From positions 1 to 48,234 of the forward strand of contig NZ_KE384325.1 in assembly GCF_000425165.1 (NCBI RefSeq): a stretch of 48,234 bases of DNA, written 5' to 3'. The notes below the pieces were generated by a model that saw nothing but the letters and a program-made list of their open reading frames with translations, did not search any database and was not told where the DNA came from. Below are positions 16,079-24,583 of this stretch, piece by piece. Positions within the stretch are counted from its first letter, which is position 1. The number at the start of each line of letters is the position of its first letter. Source of the stretch: Photobacterium halotolerans DSM 18316 (GTDB lineage: Bacteria; Pseudomonadota; Gammaproteobacteria; Enterobacterales; Vibrionaceae). Made by a program: the position numbers and the translations under genes.

Positions 16079-16429
16079 ATGTTATGGATTATAACGAAAT
16101 ATGTACTGACCGCAGGAATTGTGGTTTTGATATCTGAAGTCGCGAAAAGAAGTGACAAAGCGGGAGCGCTGATTGCGGCGCTGCCTACTGTCACTATTTT
16201 GGCTTTGATTTGGATGTATATTGAAGGCCAGGGTCAGGAAAAGCTCGCCAACCATGCTTACTACACATTTTGGTATGTGTTGCCGACGCTGCCGATGTTT
16301 CTGATCTTTCCTTTCTTGTTAAATCGATACTCGTTTTGGTTCTCGCTGGGTATTTGCGCCATTATTTCAATCACCTGCTTTTTTATCGTAGCCTTGGTGG
16401 TTAAAGAGTTTGGAATAGAGCTTACATAA
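16079..16429 (+). CDS. DUF3147-family small membrane protein
   Basis: A 116-residue protein with about four hydrophobic helices; 'SEVAKRSDKAGALIAALPTV' and 'YYTFWYVLPTLPMF' fit DUF3147 (GlpM-like) membrane proteins. It follows rcnA by about 50 bases on the same strand, so it is probably cotranscribed. No role in metal efflux is established. Confidence 0.78.
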   Translation: MLWIITKYVLTAGIVVLISEVAKRSDKAGALIAALPTVTILALIWMYIEGQGQEKLANHAYYTFWYVLPTLPMFLIFPFLLNRYSFWFSLGICAIISITCFFIVALVVKEFGIELT

Positions 16430-16525
16430 TTTAACAAATGGCGGTTGATATCTTAGTTTTGTTATAATATAACAGTTTGGTTTTTTGTATCTCTCAATGA
16501 TTCATCCAAATGTCGGCGATGGTGT

Positions 16526-16882
16526 ATGGTTTCTAAAGCACTAACACAATGTATTAGTTTGATCATGCTACTTATCGTCGCATTAGGTATGACTTCTTCT
16601 GCTATAGGCGAATTTCGTTCTCACAGTCTGTTTGCGGTATCTTCAATTGATAGTGGGCATACTCACTTACCGAGTCATCCTCATGCTGTCGATGATGAGT
16701 ACTCCTTTCAACATGATGCGAGTAATCACAATCACACGTATGACAGCGCGACATTAAAAGCTGCGAATCATGCTGTCTTTACGAGAGTGATGATTTCAAC
16801 CTATGGCACACAAGCCAGCGGAACACCTATTCGTAAACCCTTCAAAATAGAGCGTCCTCCAAGAAGGTTGTTGTTTGCTTGA
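16526..16882 (+). CDS. Exported histidine-rich protein, unknown
   Basis: A 118-residue protein with an N-terminal hydrophobic signal or anchor (residues 8-27) followed by a histidine-rich central part ('SGHTHLPSHPHAVDDEY', 'HDASNHNHTYD') and a basic C-terminus. The His clusters look like a periplasmic metal buffer, in the position where E. coli has rcnB, but there is no RcnB sequence similarity that I can see. Its binding site is weak. Its place inside the nickel/cobalt operon is the best clue to its role. Confidence 0.7.
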   Translation: MVSKALTQCISLIMLLIVALGMTSSAIGEFRSHSLFAVSSIDSGHTHLPSHPHAVDDEYSFQHDASNHNHTYDSATLKAANHAVFTRVMISTYGTQASGTPIRKPFKIERPPRRLLFA

Positions 16883-16937
16883 TAACTGCCGCAACTAACC
16901 TGCGGCTAGAGAAGATTCAACAAATAATGGAGTTACT

Positions 16938-17681
16938 ATGAACTTACTCTCTTTACGCGAGGTGAGTACGTTGCCTATTGATTTGGCGACGTCGCTTCGC
17001 AAGGGGATGCTTTATCTTATCCTTGCCTTACTCATGGTGATGAGCACTGACGTTTTTGCTCATGCCGTGGCACAGGGTGACAAAGGTTATATCCAAGAAA
17101 TCACAGGCACCAATATCATTGCGTTTATGTATCTAGGTGCGAAGCACATGGTGACAGGATACGATCATATCCTGTTTTTATTTGGCGTGATTTTCTTCCT
17201 CTACAAAATGAAACACATCGCGTTGTATGTGAGCCTTTTTGCGCTCGGACATTCGTCCACCATGCTGCTTGGTGTGTACTTCAATATGGGCATTAACAGC
17301 TACATCATTGATGCCATTATCGGATTGTCTGTGGTCTATAAGGCAATGGATAATTTAGGGGCATTTCAACGGTGGTTTGGCGTACAGCCCAATACCAAAC
17401 TTGCAACTTTGCTGTTTGGGTTTTGTCATGGCTTTGGGTTATCGTCAAAAATCATTGAATATGACATTTCTCCTGACGGATTAATTCCTAATCTATTAGC
17501 GTTCAACATTGGTGTGGAAATTGGGCAATTGATTGCGCTTGGCACCATTTTGATTGTGATGGGCTTCTGGCGGCGACATACCCGTTTTTATCGTCAAGCC
17601 TACTCAGTCAATGTTGTTATGATGAGCTTGGGTTTCATGCTTATTGGCTATCAACTAACGGGCTACGTTGTCGCTCAGTGA
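16938..17681 (+). CDS. HupE/UreJ-type membrane protein
   Basis: A 247-residue integral membrane protein with a signal-like first helix and about six more helices. The family's His/Asp motifs are clear: 'TGYDHILFLFGVIFFL', 'ALGHSSTMLLGVYF' and 'FGFCHGFGLSSKI' (HupE_UreJ_2). HupE/UreJ proteins are secondary nickel or cobalt permeases, mostly importers or of unknown direction. Start chosen by TGGAG before ATG. In an RcnR-controlled operon it may take part in efflux or recycling, which is inference. Confidence 0.85.
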   Translation: MNLLSLREVSTLPIDLATSLRKGMLYLILALLMVMSTDVFAHAVAQGDKGYIQEITGTNIIAFMYLGAKHMVTGYDHILFLFGVIFFLYKMKHIALYVSLFALGHSSTMLLGVYFNMGINSYIIDAIIGLSVVYKAMDNLGAFQRWFGVQPNTKLATLLFGFCHGFGLSSKIIEYDISPDGLIPNLLAFNIGVEIGQLIALGTILIVMGFWRRHTRFYRQAYSVNVVMMSLGFMLIGYQLTGYVVAQ

Positions 17682-17700
17682 ATAGAAAAAGGAATTAATC

Positions 17701-18336
17701 ATGTATAACACAAATATACCAGCTCGCGCCGAGCTACCGACAACCAAACAACTTGTCCGTTCGACCTTTATTGCGTTAGGAACCGCCATCGTGTTGCTCG
17801 TTATGGTGATTTTACCTGCCGAGTACGCCATTGACCCAACAGGGATGGGGCGAGCGCTGGGGTTAACAGAGATGGGGGAGATTAAGGCTCAATTAGCTCA
17901 AGAAGCTGAAGACGATCTGGCAAATAATGAAGCGGATATGGTCGCAAAAGTCGTTGAGACTGCGCCTGTTTCTAGCCTCAAGACATTGCCAGACCCTGTA
18001 CAGGTTGAACCTGTGGAGCCCGTGTGGAAAGACAAAATCATGCTGACTCTGAAGCCAGGTGAAGGTGCTGAAGTGAAGCTTGTCATGGAAAAAGGTCAGA
18101 CTGCCAACTTTGAATGGATCTCTAAAGGTGGTCCAGTCAATTATGATACGCATGGTGACGGCAATGGTAACTCAGTCAGCTATGAGAAAGGGCGCGGTGT
18201 ACCTAGTGATCAAGGTGAGTTAGTGGCAGCTTTCACTGGTAATCATGGTTGGTTCTTCCGTAACCGTAACGACAAAACAGTCATGGTTATTCTCAGAACT
18301 AACGGTGATTATGCGCAGATGAAGCGTGTTCTCTAA
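17701..18336 (+). CDS. Membrane-anchored periplasmic protein ('transmembrane anchor' type)
   Basis: A 211-residue protein with a short cytoplasmic N-terminus, one membrane helix ('IALGTAIVLLVMVILPAEYA', residues 25-44) and a periplasmic C-terminal beta domain (about 105-211: 'LKPGEGAEVKLVMEKGQ', 'FTGNHGWFFRN'). It resembles proteins annotated as transmembrane anchor proteins beside HupE/UreJ genes in heavy-metal loci. It starts 20 bases after the HupE-like stop and is the last gene of the operon. Confidence 0.75.
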   Translation: MYNTNIPARAELPTTKQLVRSTFIALGTAIVLLVMVILPAEYAIDPTGMGRALGLTEMGEIKAQLAQEAEDDLANNEADMVAKVVETAPVSSLKTLPDPVQVEPVEPVWKDKIMLTLKPGEGAEVKLVMEKGQTANFEWISKGGPVNYDTHGDGNGNSVSYEKGRGVPSDQGELVAAFTGNHGWFFRNRNDKTVMVILRTNGDYAQMKRVL

Positions 18337-18343
18337 CTGAACC

Positions 18344-18381
18344 TAGCTCCTATGATGAGGAATATCATAGGGGCTATTTTG
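18344..18381 (+). terminator. Terminator of the rcnA operon
   Basis: 13-bp stem TAGCTCCTATGAT/ATCATAGGGGCTA (one G-U) with a 7-base loop, followed by TTTTG. Confidence 0.85.
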
Positions 18382-18420
18382 ATCAGTTTTACCATTATTT
18401 TTCTGTTAAGGGCTAACGTG

Positions 18421-18637
18421 GTTTTGTCCAATAACATGTTTTAAACCCAAGTTTCCCACTCTCCAGGGGAAAATTCAGGACGAATTTTCAGGTTGTCGGC
18501 GCCGGGAGCGCCTGCAACCGGCCCGGCCAACATCAAAGAACACAAAGGGGCTTTCTGGGTACTCTTGTGCCAGCAAAGAGTCACTGGCGCGCATACAAAG
18601 ATGCTGAGAGAAGCCCCGAACTCAAGCGCGACAAACC
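18421..18637 (-). repeat. Dispersed palindromic repeat, copy B
   Basis: Near full-length copy. In + strand order: TTTTGTCCAATAAC, AACCCAAGT, hairpin AAAATTC-AGGAC-GAATTTT, hairpin GGTTGtcGGCGC-CGGGA-GCGCCtgCAACC, GGCCCGGCCAA, GAACACAAAGGGGCTTTCTG, GTACTCTT, CTGGCGCGC and AGCGCGACA. Copy C follows 300 bases on in the same orientation. Between them I see nothing else. Confidence 0.92.
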
Positions 18638-18719
18638 AGTAACCCCTTAGAAATTGCACTCGTTTTCTGAATTCCTGCCTGCGCGATAACGACGTCGGTA
18701 GCGTAAATATGCCTAAGAT

Positions 18720-18941
18720 CGTTTTTGTCTAATAACGAGCTATAAACCCAAGTATTCCACTTCCCAAGGGAGAAAATTCAGGACGAATTTTCAGGTTGTC
18801 GGCGCCGGGAGCGCCTGCAACCGGCCCGGCCAATACCAAAGAACACAAAGGGGCTTTCTGGGTACTCTTTGCACCAACAAAGAGTACCTGGCGCGCGTAC
18901 TGAGATGCCAAATGAACCACCAAACTCAAGCGCGACATACC
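18720..18941 (-). repeat. Dispersed palindromic repeat, copy C
   Basis: Direct repeat of copy B with the same blocks and both hairpins. The two copies fill most of the 645-base gap between the convergent rcnA operon and the DUF2807 gene. Confidence 0.92.
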
Positions 18942-18982
18942 TCAGATCTCCCAGTGTGTTCAACATGAATTATTGACCCCCC

Positions 18983-19657
18983 TCAACACTCATCAAACAC
19001 CAGCGCCGTCCCATAACTACTGTTGATACGGGTTTGAGTGTCGGGTGAAACCGACAGTTTGGTGCCGGCAGACTGCCTGCCCGAGACCGATTTGGCATGG
19101 CACAGGCTGGCGCTGGCCCCCATACCGAGTTCAACCGTGGCCTGGTTGACGAGCAGAGGCTGGTCGGCGTGATCGAGTGTGGCACCCATGGCCAGATCCA
19201 GCGTCAGCGTTTCTGTGCTGCCGCTCAGCACCAGTTTGCTGCCCATTTTGCCGATGGCTGCGAAACTGTCGCTGGCGAGAGCGCAGCCGTCCACGGTAGC
19301 GTCGATGCCATATCTGGCGTCCAGGCGCTGAAGGGGCTGTGACGTGTAAATATGTACAGTCAGCGGTTCAATGCTCTCCCCATCGTCACCCGAGCGATTG
19401 CTGATCTGCAGGGTGTCCTGCTTTTCAGTCACCGTCAGCTTATCCAAGGCGGCAGCCTGACCTGTGGCTTCAAGATAATTGCTGTCGCTGCAATGCACGT
19501 TAACCTCAAGGCCTTTTTCGACAGACAGCTTATTGAATGCACGGACAGATTCTGTGCGTGTCTGCTCGTCGGCAAAGCTGAAATTTATGATGCCGGTATA
19601 CAGCGCAATACCAGCCAGGGCGGCAGGAAGAATCACTTTTTTCAGGGTCGGTTTCAT
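18983..19657 (-). CDS. DUF2807 (GIN-type) exported protein
   Basis: A 224-residue protein with a signal peptide (cleavage near 'NFSFA|DEQ') and a repetitive right-handed beta fold: 'FNKLSVEKGLEVNVH', 'EPLTVHIYTSQPLQRLDARYG', 'LTLDLAMGATLDHA' and 'VELGMGASASL' are the repeating strands of DUF2807 (putative auto-transporter adhesin, head GIN domain). It has two Cys in the N-terminal and C-terminal parts. Function unknown; probably periplasmic or surface-associated. Confidence 0.85.
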   Translation of the reverse strand: MKPTLKKVILPAALAGIALYTGIINFSFADEQTRTESVRAFNKLSVEKGLEVNVHCSDSNYLEATGQAAALDKLTVTEKQDTLQISNRSGDDGESIEPLTVHIYTSQPLQRLDARYGIDATVDGCALASDSFAAIGKMGSKLVLSGSTETLTLDLAMGATLDHADQPLLVNQATVELGMGASASLCHAKSVSGRQSAGTKLSVSPDTQTRINSSYGTALVFDEC

Positions 19658-19804
19658 CGAATCATCACATCCGGTTTGTGGAAAGTGACATTATCTAATC
19701 AATAGTCGTGCCAATATGCATCAAGGTCTGCAGTACAGGCTGTATGCGGGTTGGCGCTGATTCGTTTCACAGCACCTCAGCGTATTGATATTAGTGTTAG
19801 CCGA

Positions 19805-19843
19805 AAAAACTAACAGGTGGCAAATTTCACCACCTGTTTTTCT
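19805..19843 (-). terminator. Bidirectional intrinsic terminator downstream of the TSP3 lipoprotein
   Basis: AACAGGTGG/CCACCTGTT stem flanked by TTTTT on the + side and, read on the minus strand, AGTTTTTT. It lies 36 bases past the minus-strand lipoprotein stop. Confidence 0.87.
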
Positions 19844-19878
19844 CGTTAGTTATTGTTTTTGTTATTGCCGGTAACGCT

Positions 19879-22458
19879 TTACATCATCCGGGATACCGTA
19901 AAGCGGGTTTGCTGAATAACGCCATGATCCGGGTTCAGCTGCCAGTCCGGATTTTCCAGAAAGCCCAGGGCTGAGAAGCTCAGGCCATCGCTATCCTGCA
20001 ACTGCCAGGTCATGGTTTTATCGCTGTCGGTAAAGTGGATCACTAATTGCCCTTTGGCATTGATCACCCAGCTGAAGGCTTCTGTTACTGGTTGCTCTTG
20101 ACCCGGCACACTATAGGTACCGTTACCGGAGAGCAGACCGTCTGCATTGCTGACCGGTACACCGCTGAATGCCATGCTGTGGCCGTTATCCAGCGTCAGC
20201 AGAGCAGTGCTCAGCAGGTTGCTGGTAAAGGTCAGAGGTGTCGCCGTCCAGGGCGAGCCGCAGCTTGCGATGGCCTGATCATAGTCGGCTGGTGTCGCGC
20301 CGTTGTCGGTCGGGCTTTGCGTGCTGTCATTCCAGCCGGTGTCGAAGTCATCACACTGGGTCAGTAAACGGCCGGGCAGGGCACTTTGCACCAGTGAACC
20401 GGAACTGATCGCACCTTGTTGATCGGTAATTCCCTCCGGCGTATTGTCCTTGACCCACTGCTCATTCGCCGTAAAGACTTTCCAGCCGGTTTCACCGTTG
20501 GCCTCAGCTTCCGCCAGCAGAGAAAAGCTCTGCGCCCAGTTAGTAGCATTAGGGATATCACGGCCCTGAATGACCAGCAGGTTATTATCGATCTCCCATT
20601 GATAGCTCTCTGCTTTTTCGCCCGTCAGACGATAGCCGAAGCCCTGATTGTCGCCACTGCTGGTCAGGAAGGTGTAGCGGCTGCTCAGGTTTTCCCCCGG
20701 TTTGCCCCACAGGAAGGACTGGCTGGCCAGGCGATCAACCGTCACGGTGAGCTCACCTCCGGAGGTGCTTTGTTTGCACGTCTCAACGGCCGTATCAAAC
20801 TGGGCTTGGGTGGCGGCCACTGTAGGGGCGTTATTATCACTCATCACGGAGTCACCCGTTGTGCAGGGCGACAGGGTCGCGCTGCTGACAGGGACAGGAT
20901 CGCCGGACTGACGGTAATCCAGGCTGCGCATCTGCCACAGGGCTTGGGTATCTATGATGTTGTCGCCGTTGCTGGCGTATTGCGAGAAGACGATAAACAG
21001 GTTTTGCTCGCCGGTTTTGTTGAGCATCGCCCAGACTTCGGCATCGCCATTGCTGTTGAACAGCTTGATCATGCCGGAGGCGAACCCGTCTTTGTCGTTG
21101 CTGCCGGTAATGCTCCAGGTGTAGTTCCCGGCCGCGACGCCGTTCAGATAACGCACGGCTGTGCCGTTGTCTGCAAACTCATAGGCTTCGGTGGAACCGG
21201 ACTCTGACTGGCTGCCGTAGCTGGTACCGCTTTCCATCACGCGGTTACGTCGCAGTGCGGTCAGCGCTTTGACATCGTTACTGCCCAGCGGCAGGTAGCC
21301 GCCACATTGCAGGATGATGTTGTGCATTGTGTTGGCGTCCAGCTCGAACGAGTTGGAAATAACGGCATCAAACTGGCAACTAAGTTTGGTGGGATCCTGC
21401 GGATCTTCATCGTACTCATCGCTGACGCCATCGTTATCATTGTCAGGATCGGCATTGTCACCGATACCATCGCCGTCGGTATCGACGGTTTCGTTTTTAT
21501 CTGTCGGGAATGCATCTTCACTGTCTTTCACACCGTCACCGTCGGTGTCGGGATTGAACGGGTCAGTCTTGAGCATCTCTTCCTGCACATCGGTCAGGCC
21601 GTCATTGTCGTCATCCGGGTCGAGGTTATCGCCAAGACCGTCGTAATCGAAATCGGCGTTTTCATTGGGATCGTTCGGGAAGGGATCTGCGGCATCTATG
21701 ACGCCGTCGCCGTCGCTGTCGGTTTTCAGCGCCGTATCATCCACCACGATTGGCAGGTTATTGCCGTCGAGCACGACGCGGTCATGGGCATCAAACACCA
21801 GGTGATGATGGGTATCCAGCTGCTTTAAGACATCTCGTAAACGGCGAAATTCAGCCAGCGGGACGGCGAGCTCGTCTTCACTGCTCACTTCCTGTTTGAG
21901 CAGTATGCCCAGGCGTACTATGGCCCGTGCTTTGACTGCGATATCGTCCAGGCCATTGGCGATATAATCGCCCATCACCTGACCGGCACCGATACCCAGC
22001 GACTGCGCGGTGGCAGAAATCGCCGTCGACTCGGCCAGTCCTTCAAACATGTAGAGATGCACAATACTGGTGAGAGGAGTGACTGTGGTGTAGCCGATCG
22101 GGGCGGACATCAAAAACCCTTTGCTGATCGGCGTATCCGGATTGTCCAGATCTATCGTCTGTCCGGCAATCGCCAGTACGAAAGAAGCATATTGCGACGG
22201 GTTTTCCAGTCCGTTCAGGGCAATTGATGCCTGGCCCGACGCGTTGGTTGTCCCCTGGCGATCGCCGGATTCAAAGCGGAAATTCTGCCCCACATCCACC
22301 CAGGCCCGTGCGCTTTGCAGATACCCGTCAATGGCAGTAATGGTATAGGAAGGTATGGTTTTTACCGGCGCGACAGGCTGTTTGGCATCACCACCACAGC
22401 CAGCCAGCAGGCTGATACCAATCAGCCCACACGCGCACTCCCATGATCTGTTCATCAT
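19879..22458 (-). CDS. Large lipoprotein with thrombospondin type-3 calcium-binding repeats
   Basis: An 859-residue exported lipoprotein. The lipobox 'LLAGC' puts the lipidated Cys at residue 21; residue +2 is Gly, so outer-membrane sorting is expected. Residues about 40-245 form a beta-sandwich-like then helical region. Residues about 246-355 hold a series of TSP3 repeats ('[15 protein letters not shown]', '[13 protein letters not shown]', '[15 protein letters not shown]', '[16 protein letters not shown]'), each a Ca(II) ligand loop. The remaining 500 residues contain several similar Cys-containing segments ('TCKQSTSG', 'ASCGSPW'). A rigid Ca-bound stalk presenting a C-terminal domain is the likely architecture. 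Function unknown. Confidence 0.85.
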   Translation of the reverse strand: MMNRSWECACGLIGISLLAGCGGDAKQPVAPVKTIPSYTITAIDGYLQSARAWVDVGQNFRFESGDRQGTTNASGQASIALNGLENPSQYASFVLAIAGQTIDLDNPDTPISKGFLMSAPIGYTTVTPLTSIVHLYMFEGLAESTAISATAQSLGIGAGQVMGDYIANGLDDIAVKARAIVRLGILLKQEVSSEDELAVPLAEFRRLRDVLKQLDTHHHLVFDAHDRVVLDGNNLPIVVDDTALKTDSDGDGVIDAADPFPNDPNENADFDYDGLGDNLDPDDDNDGLTDVQEEMLKTDPFNPDTDGDGVKDSEDAFPTDKNETVDTDGDGIGDNADPDNDNDGVSDEYDEDPQDPTKLSCQFDAVISNSFELDANTMHNIILQCGGYLPLGSNDVKALTALRRNRVMESGTSYGSQSESGSTEAYEFADNGTAVRYLNGVAAGNYTWSITGSNDKDGFASGMIKLFNSNGDAEVWAMLNKTGEQNLFIVFSQYASNGDNIIDTQALWQMRSLDYRQSGDPVPVSSATLSPCTTGDSVMSDNNAPTVAATQAQFDTAVETCKQSTSGGELTVTVDRLASQSFLWGKPGENLSSRYTFLTSSGDNQGFGYRLTGEKAESYQWEIDNNLLVIQGRDIPNATNWAQSFSLLAEAEANGETGWKVFTANEQWVKDNTPEGITDQQGAISSGSLVQSALPGRLLTQCDDFDTGWNDSTQSPTDNGATPADYDQAIASCGSPWTATPLTFTSNLLSTALLTLDNGHSMAFSGVPVSNADGLLSGNGTYSVPGQEQPVTEAFSWVINAKGQLVIHFTDSDKTMTWQLQDSDGLSFSALGFLENPDWQLNPDHGVIQQTRFTVSRMM

Positions 22459-22707
22459 GTTCAGCCCCTAAGTCAAACGCACCGCGCTCCGCGGTCAAGA
22501 AGAAGGTGTCGCGGATCTGTATCAGCACAGAACCGCTTTTTATTGCTTTCTGACTGTTAGCTTAGTGTTGTCCAGCTAGACCTTCATAAACGCCGGAGAA
22601 AATGGGTGTCGCGAGAATAAGAATGGACAGGCTTAGCAATGAGGCAAAATGGCAATCATGGTGTAAGATTATGAAAATTTTGCAGAATAACAGGGAGCGT
22701 TCAGAGT

Positions 22708-23091
22708 ATGACAACAAGTTTTTTTGCAGCCGTGCTGGCATTGTGGCTGTGCTGGTTATCCATGCAGGTGATTAAGGCGCGCAGGCGGCATCAGATTGGT
22801 TACGGCGACGGGGGAAGCGAAGCAAAAGATCTGCAACTGGCTTGTTCAGCGCAGTCAAATGCGGTGAATTACATCCCAATTACCCTGATCTTGCTGTTTC
22901 TGCTCGAAGATAACGGCGGTGCTGGCTGGCTGATAGTGATTATCGGTCTGCTGTTTAGTGCCGGGCGGGTGATTCATGGCCGTGGCATCTTAGCCGACAG
23001 CCTGAAAGGGCGGATATTGGGTATGCAACTGACGTTGTGGCCGATCATCGCACTGGCGGTTCTGAATCTGCTGTATTTTCTTTTTGACTGA
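22708..23091 (+). CDS. MAPEG-family membrane protein
   Basis: A 127-residue four-helix membrane protein. 'NAVNYIPITLILLFLLE' and 'GRVIHGRGI' are the MAPEG motifs (the family of microsomal glutathione transferases and bacterial relatives). The bacterial members' substrates are mostly unknown. CAGGGAGCG precedes the ATG. Monocistronic, ending in a terminator. Confidence 0.88.
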   Translation: MTTSFFAAVLALWLCWLSMQVIKARRRHQIGYGDGGSEAKDLQLACSAQSNAVNYIPITLILLFLLEDNGGAGWLIVIIGLLFSAGRVIHGRGILADSLKGRILGMQLTLWPIIALAVLNLLYFLFD

Positions 23092-23094
23092 ATG

Positions 23095-23126
23095 AAAGGG
23101 GCCGCCATAGTGCGCAGCCCCTTTTT
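23095..23126 (+). terminator. Terminator between the MAPEG gene and anmK
   Basis: AAAGGGGC/GCCCCTTT stem with a 14-base loop and T-tract; the convergent anmK stop is 25 bases away, so it may serve both. Confidence 0.8.
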
Positions 23127-23150
23127 GAAATACTCAAAATAAACAACATA

Positions 23151-24257
23151 TTAAGCGAAATAGAGCACACCCAGTGATGCGGTCCGGCTGGCGCCTGTCA
23201 CTTCCGGTAAATTGCTCGGCAGACCATGAATGCGGCGCTGCGCCAGCCAGGCAAAGGCCATGGCTTCCATGTAATCGCTGTCGACGCCATAATCGCTGGT
23301 CGGTGCGACCTGCCAGTCGCTCAGCAGGGCCGACAGGCGCGCCATCAGTACAGGGTTTCGCGTACCGCCGCCGCACACCAGTAACTGGGGAGCCGGGCCG
23401 GTTTTAAAGCGTCCGACTTCTCTGGCAATGGTCGCAGCGGTGAATTCACACAGGGTGCGTTGCACATCTGGCGCACTGACAGCGCTATTGACCAGTTTGG
23501 CGTCAAGCCAGGGCAGATTAAACAGCTCACGGCCGGTACTTTTGGGGGCAGGTTGCGCCAGATAGGGCTCGCTGAGCAAGCGGTTCAGTAACGCCTCGTC
23601 CACTTTGCCCTGTCGGGCCAGGTCGCCGTTGCGGTCGAACTTGTGGCCGGTATGCCGCTCGCACCAGGCATCCATCAGCATATTTCCCGGCCCGGTATCG
23701 AAACCGAGCACCTTTTCATTGGGGCGAATCACGGAAATATTGGCAATCCCGCCTATGTTCAGCACCACCACGCTGGAATCGGTCGACTGGAAAATGATCT
23801 TGTGGAAAGCCGGGACCAGCGGCGCGCCCTGTCCGCCCAGCGCCATGTCTTTGCGGCGAAAATCCGCGACAGTTTCGATGCCGGTTTTCGCGGCGATGAT
23901 ATTGGCATCGCCAAGTTGCAGCGTGAACGGCGCATCGCCCAAGGGCTGGTGATATACAGTCTGACCATGATTGCCGATAGCGCGGATCTGACCGGCCCGG
24001 TAACCGGATTTTTCCAGCAGGGCATTGACGGCATCGGCAAACAAATGACCCAGCAGATGGTCCAGCTCGCCGATTTCAACCAGCGTGGTTTGCTGGCCGA
24101 GGCAGACATTGAGCAGACGCTGTTTGAGCAGATCCGGCATGGGATAATCATCATGGGCCAGCAATTGAATCTGGTCACCGTCAAAAGAGACTAACGCCGT
24201 GTCTACGCCGTCCATGCTGGTGCCTGACATGACACCGATATACAACTCCTGAGTCAT
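23151..24257 (-). CDS. anmK: Anhydro-N-acetylmuramic acid kinase
   Basis: A 368-residue cytoplasmic kinase that opens and phosphorylates 1,6-anhydro-MurNAc to MurNAc-6-phosphate in cell-wall recycling. The N-terminal ATP-binding 'YIGVMSGTSMDGVDTALV', 'NHGQTVYH', 'NIGGIANISVI', 'GFDTGPGNMLMDAW' and 'LLVCGGGTRNPVLM' are diagnostic of AnmK. The start at 24257 gives the family's usual length (E. coli 369) and has GGGAG upstream; the longer frame from 24314 is not needed. The usual partner genes (murQ, nagZ) are not adjacent. The 325 bases between it and the divergent hydrolase gene show no clear signal. Confidence 0.95.
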   Translation of the reverse strand: MTQELYIGVMSGTSMDGVDTALVSFDGDQIQLLAHDDYPMPDLLKQRLLNVCLGQQTTLVEIGELDHLLGHLFADAVNALLEKSGYRAGQIRAIGNHGQTVYHQPLGDAPFTLQLGDANIIAAKTGIETVADFRRKDMALGGQGAPLVPAFHKIIFQSTDSSVVVLNIGGIANISVIRPNEKVLGFDTGPGNMLMDAWCERHTGHKFDRNGDLARQGKVDEALLNRLLSEPYLAQPAPKSTGRELFNLPWLDAKLVNSAVSAPDVQRTLCEFTAATIAREVGRFKTGPAPQLLVCGGGTRNPVLMARLSALLSDWQVAPTSDYGVDSDYMEAMAFAWLAQRRIHGLPSNLPEVTGASRTASLGVLYFA

Positions 24258-24583
24258 TCCTGTTCTCCCGATCTGTTGTCGATCGCTGTTCAGTGAAATT
24301 TTGCTATGGCACATAGTGTCCCAGACTGCCGGCCAACACGATATCTAAATCGTGCTCTGTGCAGCATGGCGTGAGCAGATTGTGAATAGGCTTACAATTC
24401 TGCGCGGTGAAACCAGACCGTCTGTACAGGGCGTCGCTGTGTGAAGCCTGTGCGCAGTCCAGGATCATCACACAGAGTCATCAACATTGAGAAACCGACT
24501 CTTTCTGACTAGGCTTGCTGGTAAGTGCCGAAATAATAAATAAAATTTGTTTTGGTCTTTTCAGTATTCTAGCAGGAACCCCT

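Noticed and set aside
18441..18966. Minus-strand frames with 'APGADNLKIRPEFSP'
   Set aside because: These are translations of repeat copies B and C; near-identical peptides from two adjacent non-coding repeats with no binding sites.
20416..21207. Plus-strand frame of 263 codons inside the TSP3 lipoprotein gene
   Set aside because: Antisense shadow of a well-supported lipoprotein; no domain and no ribosome binding site.
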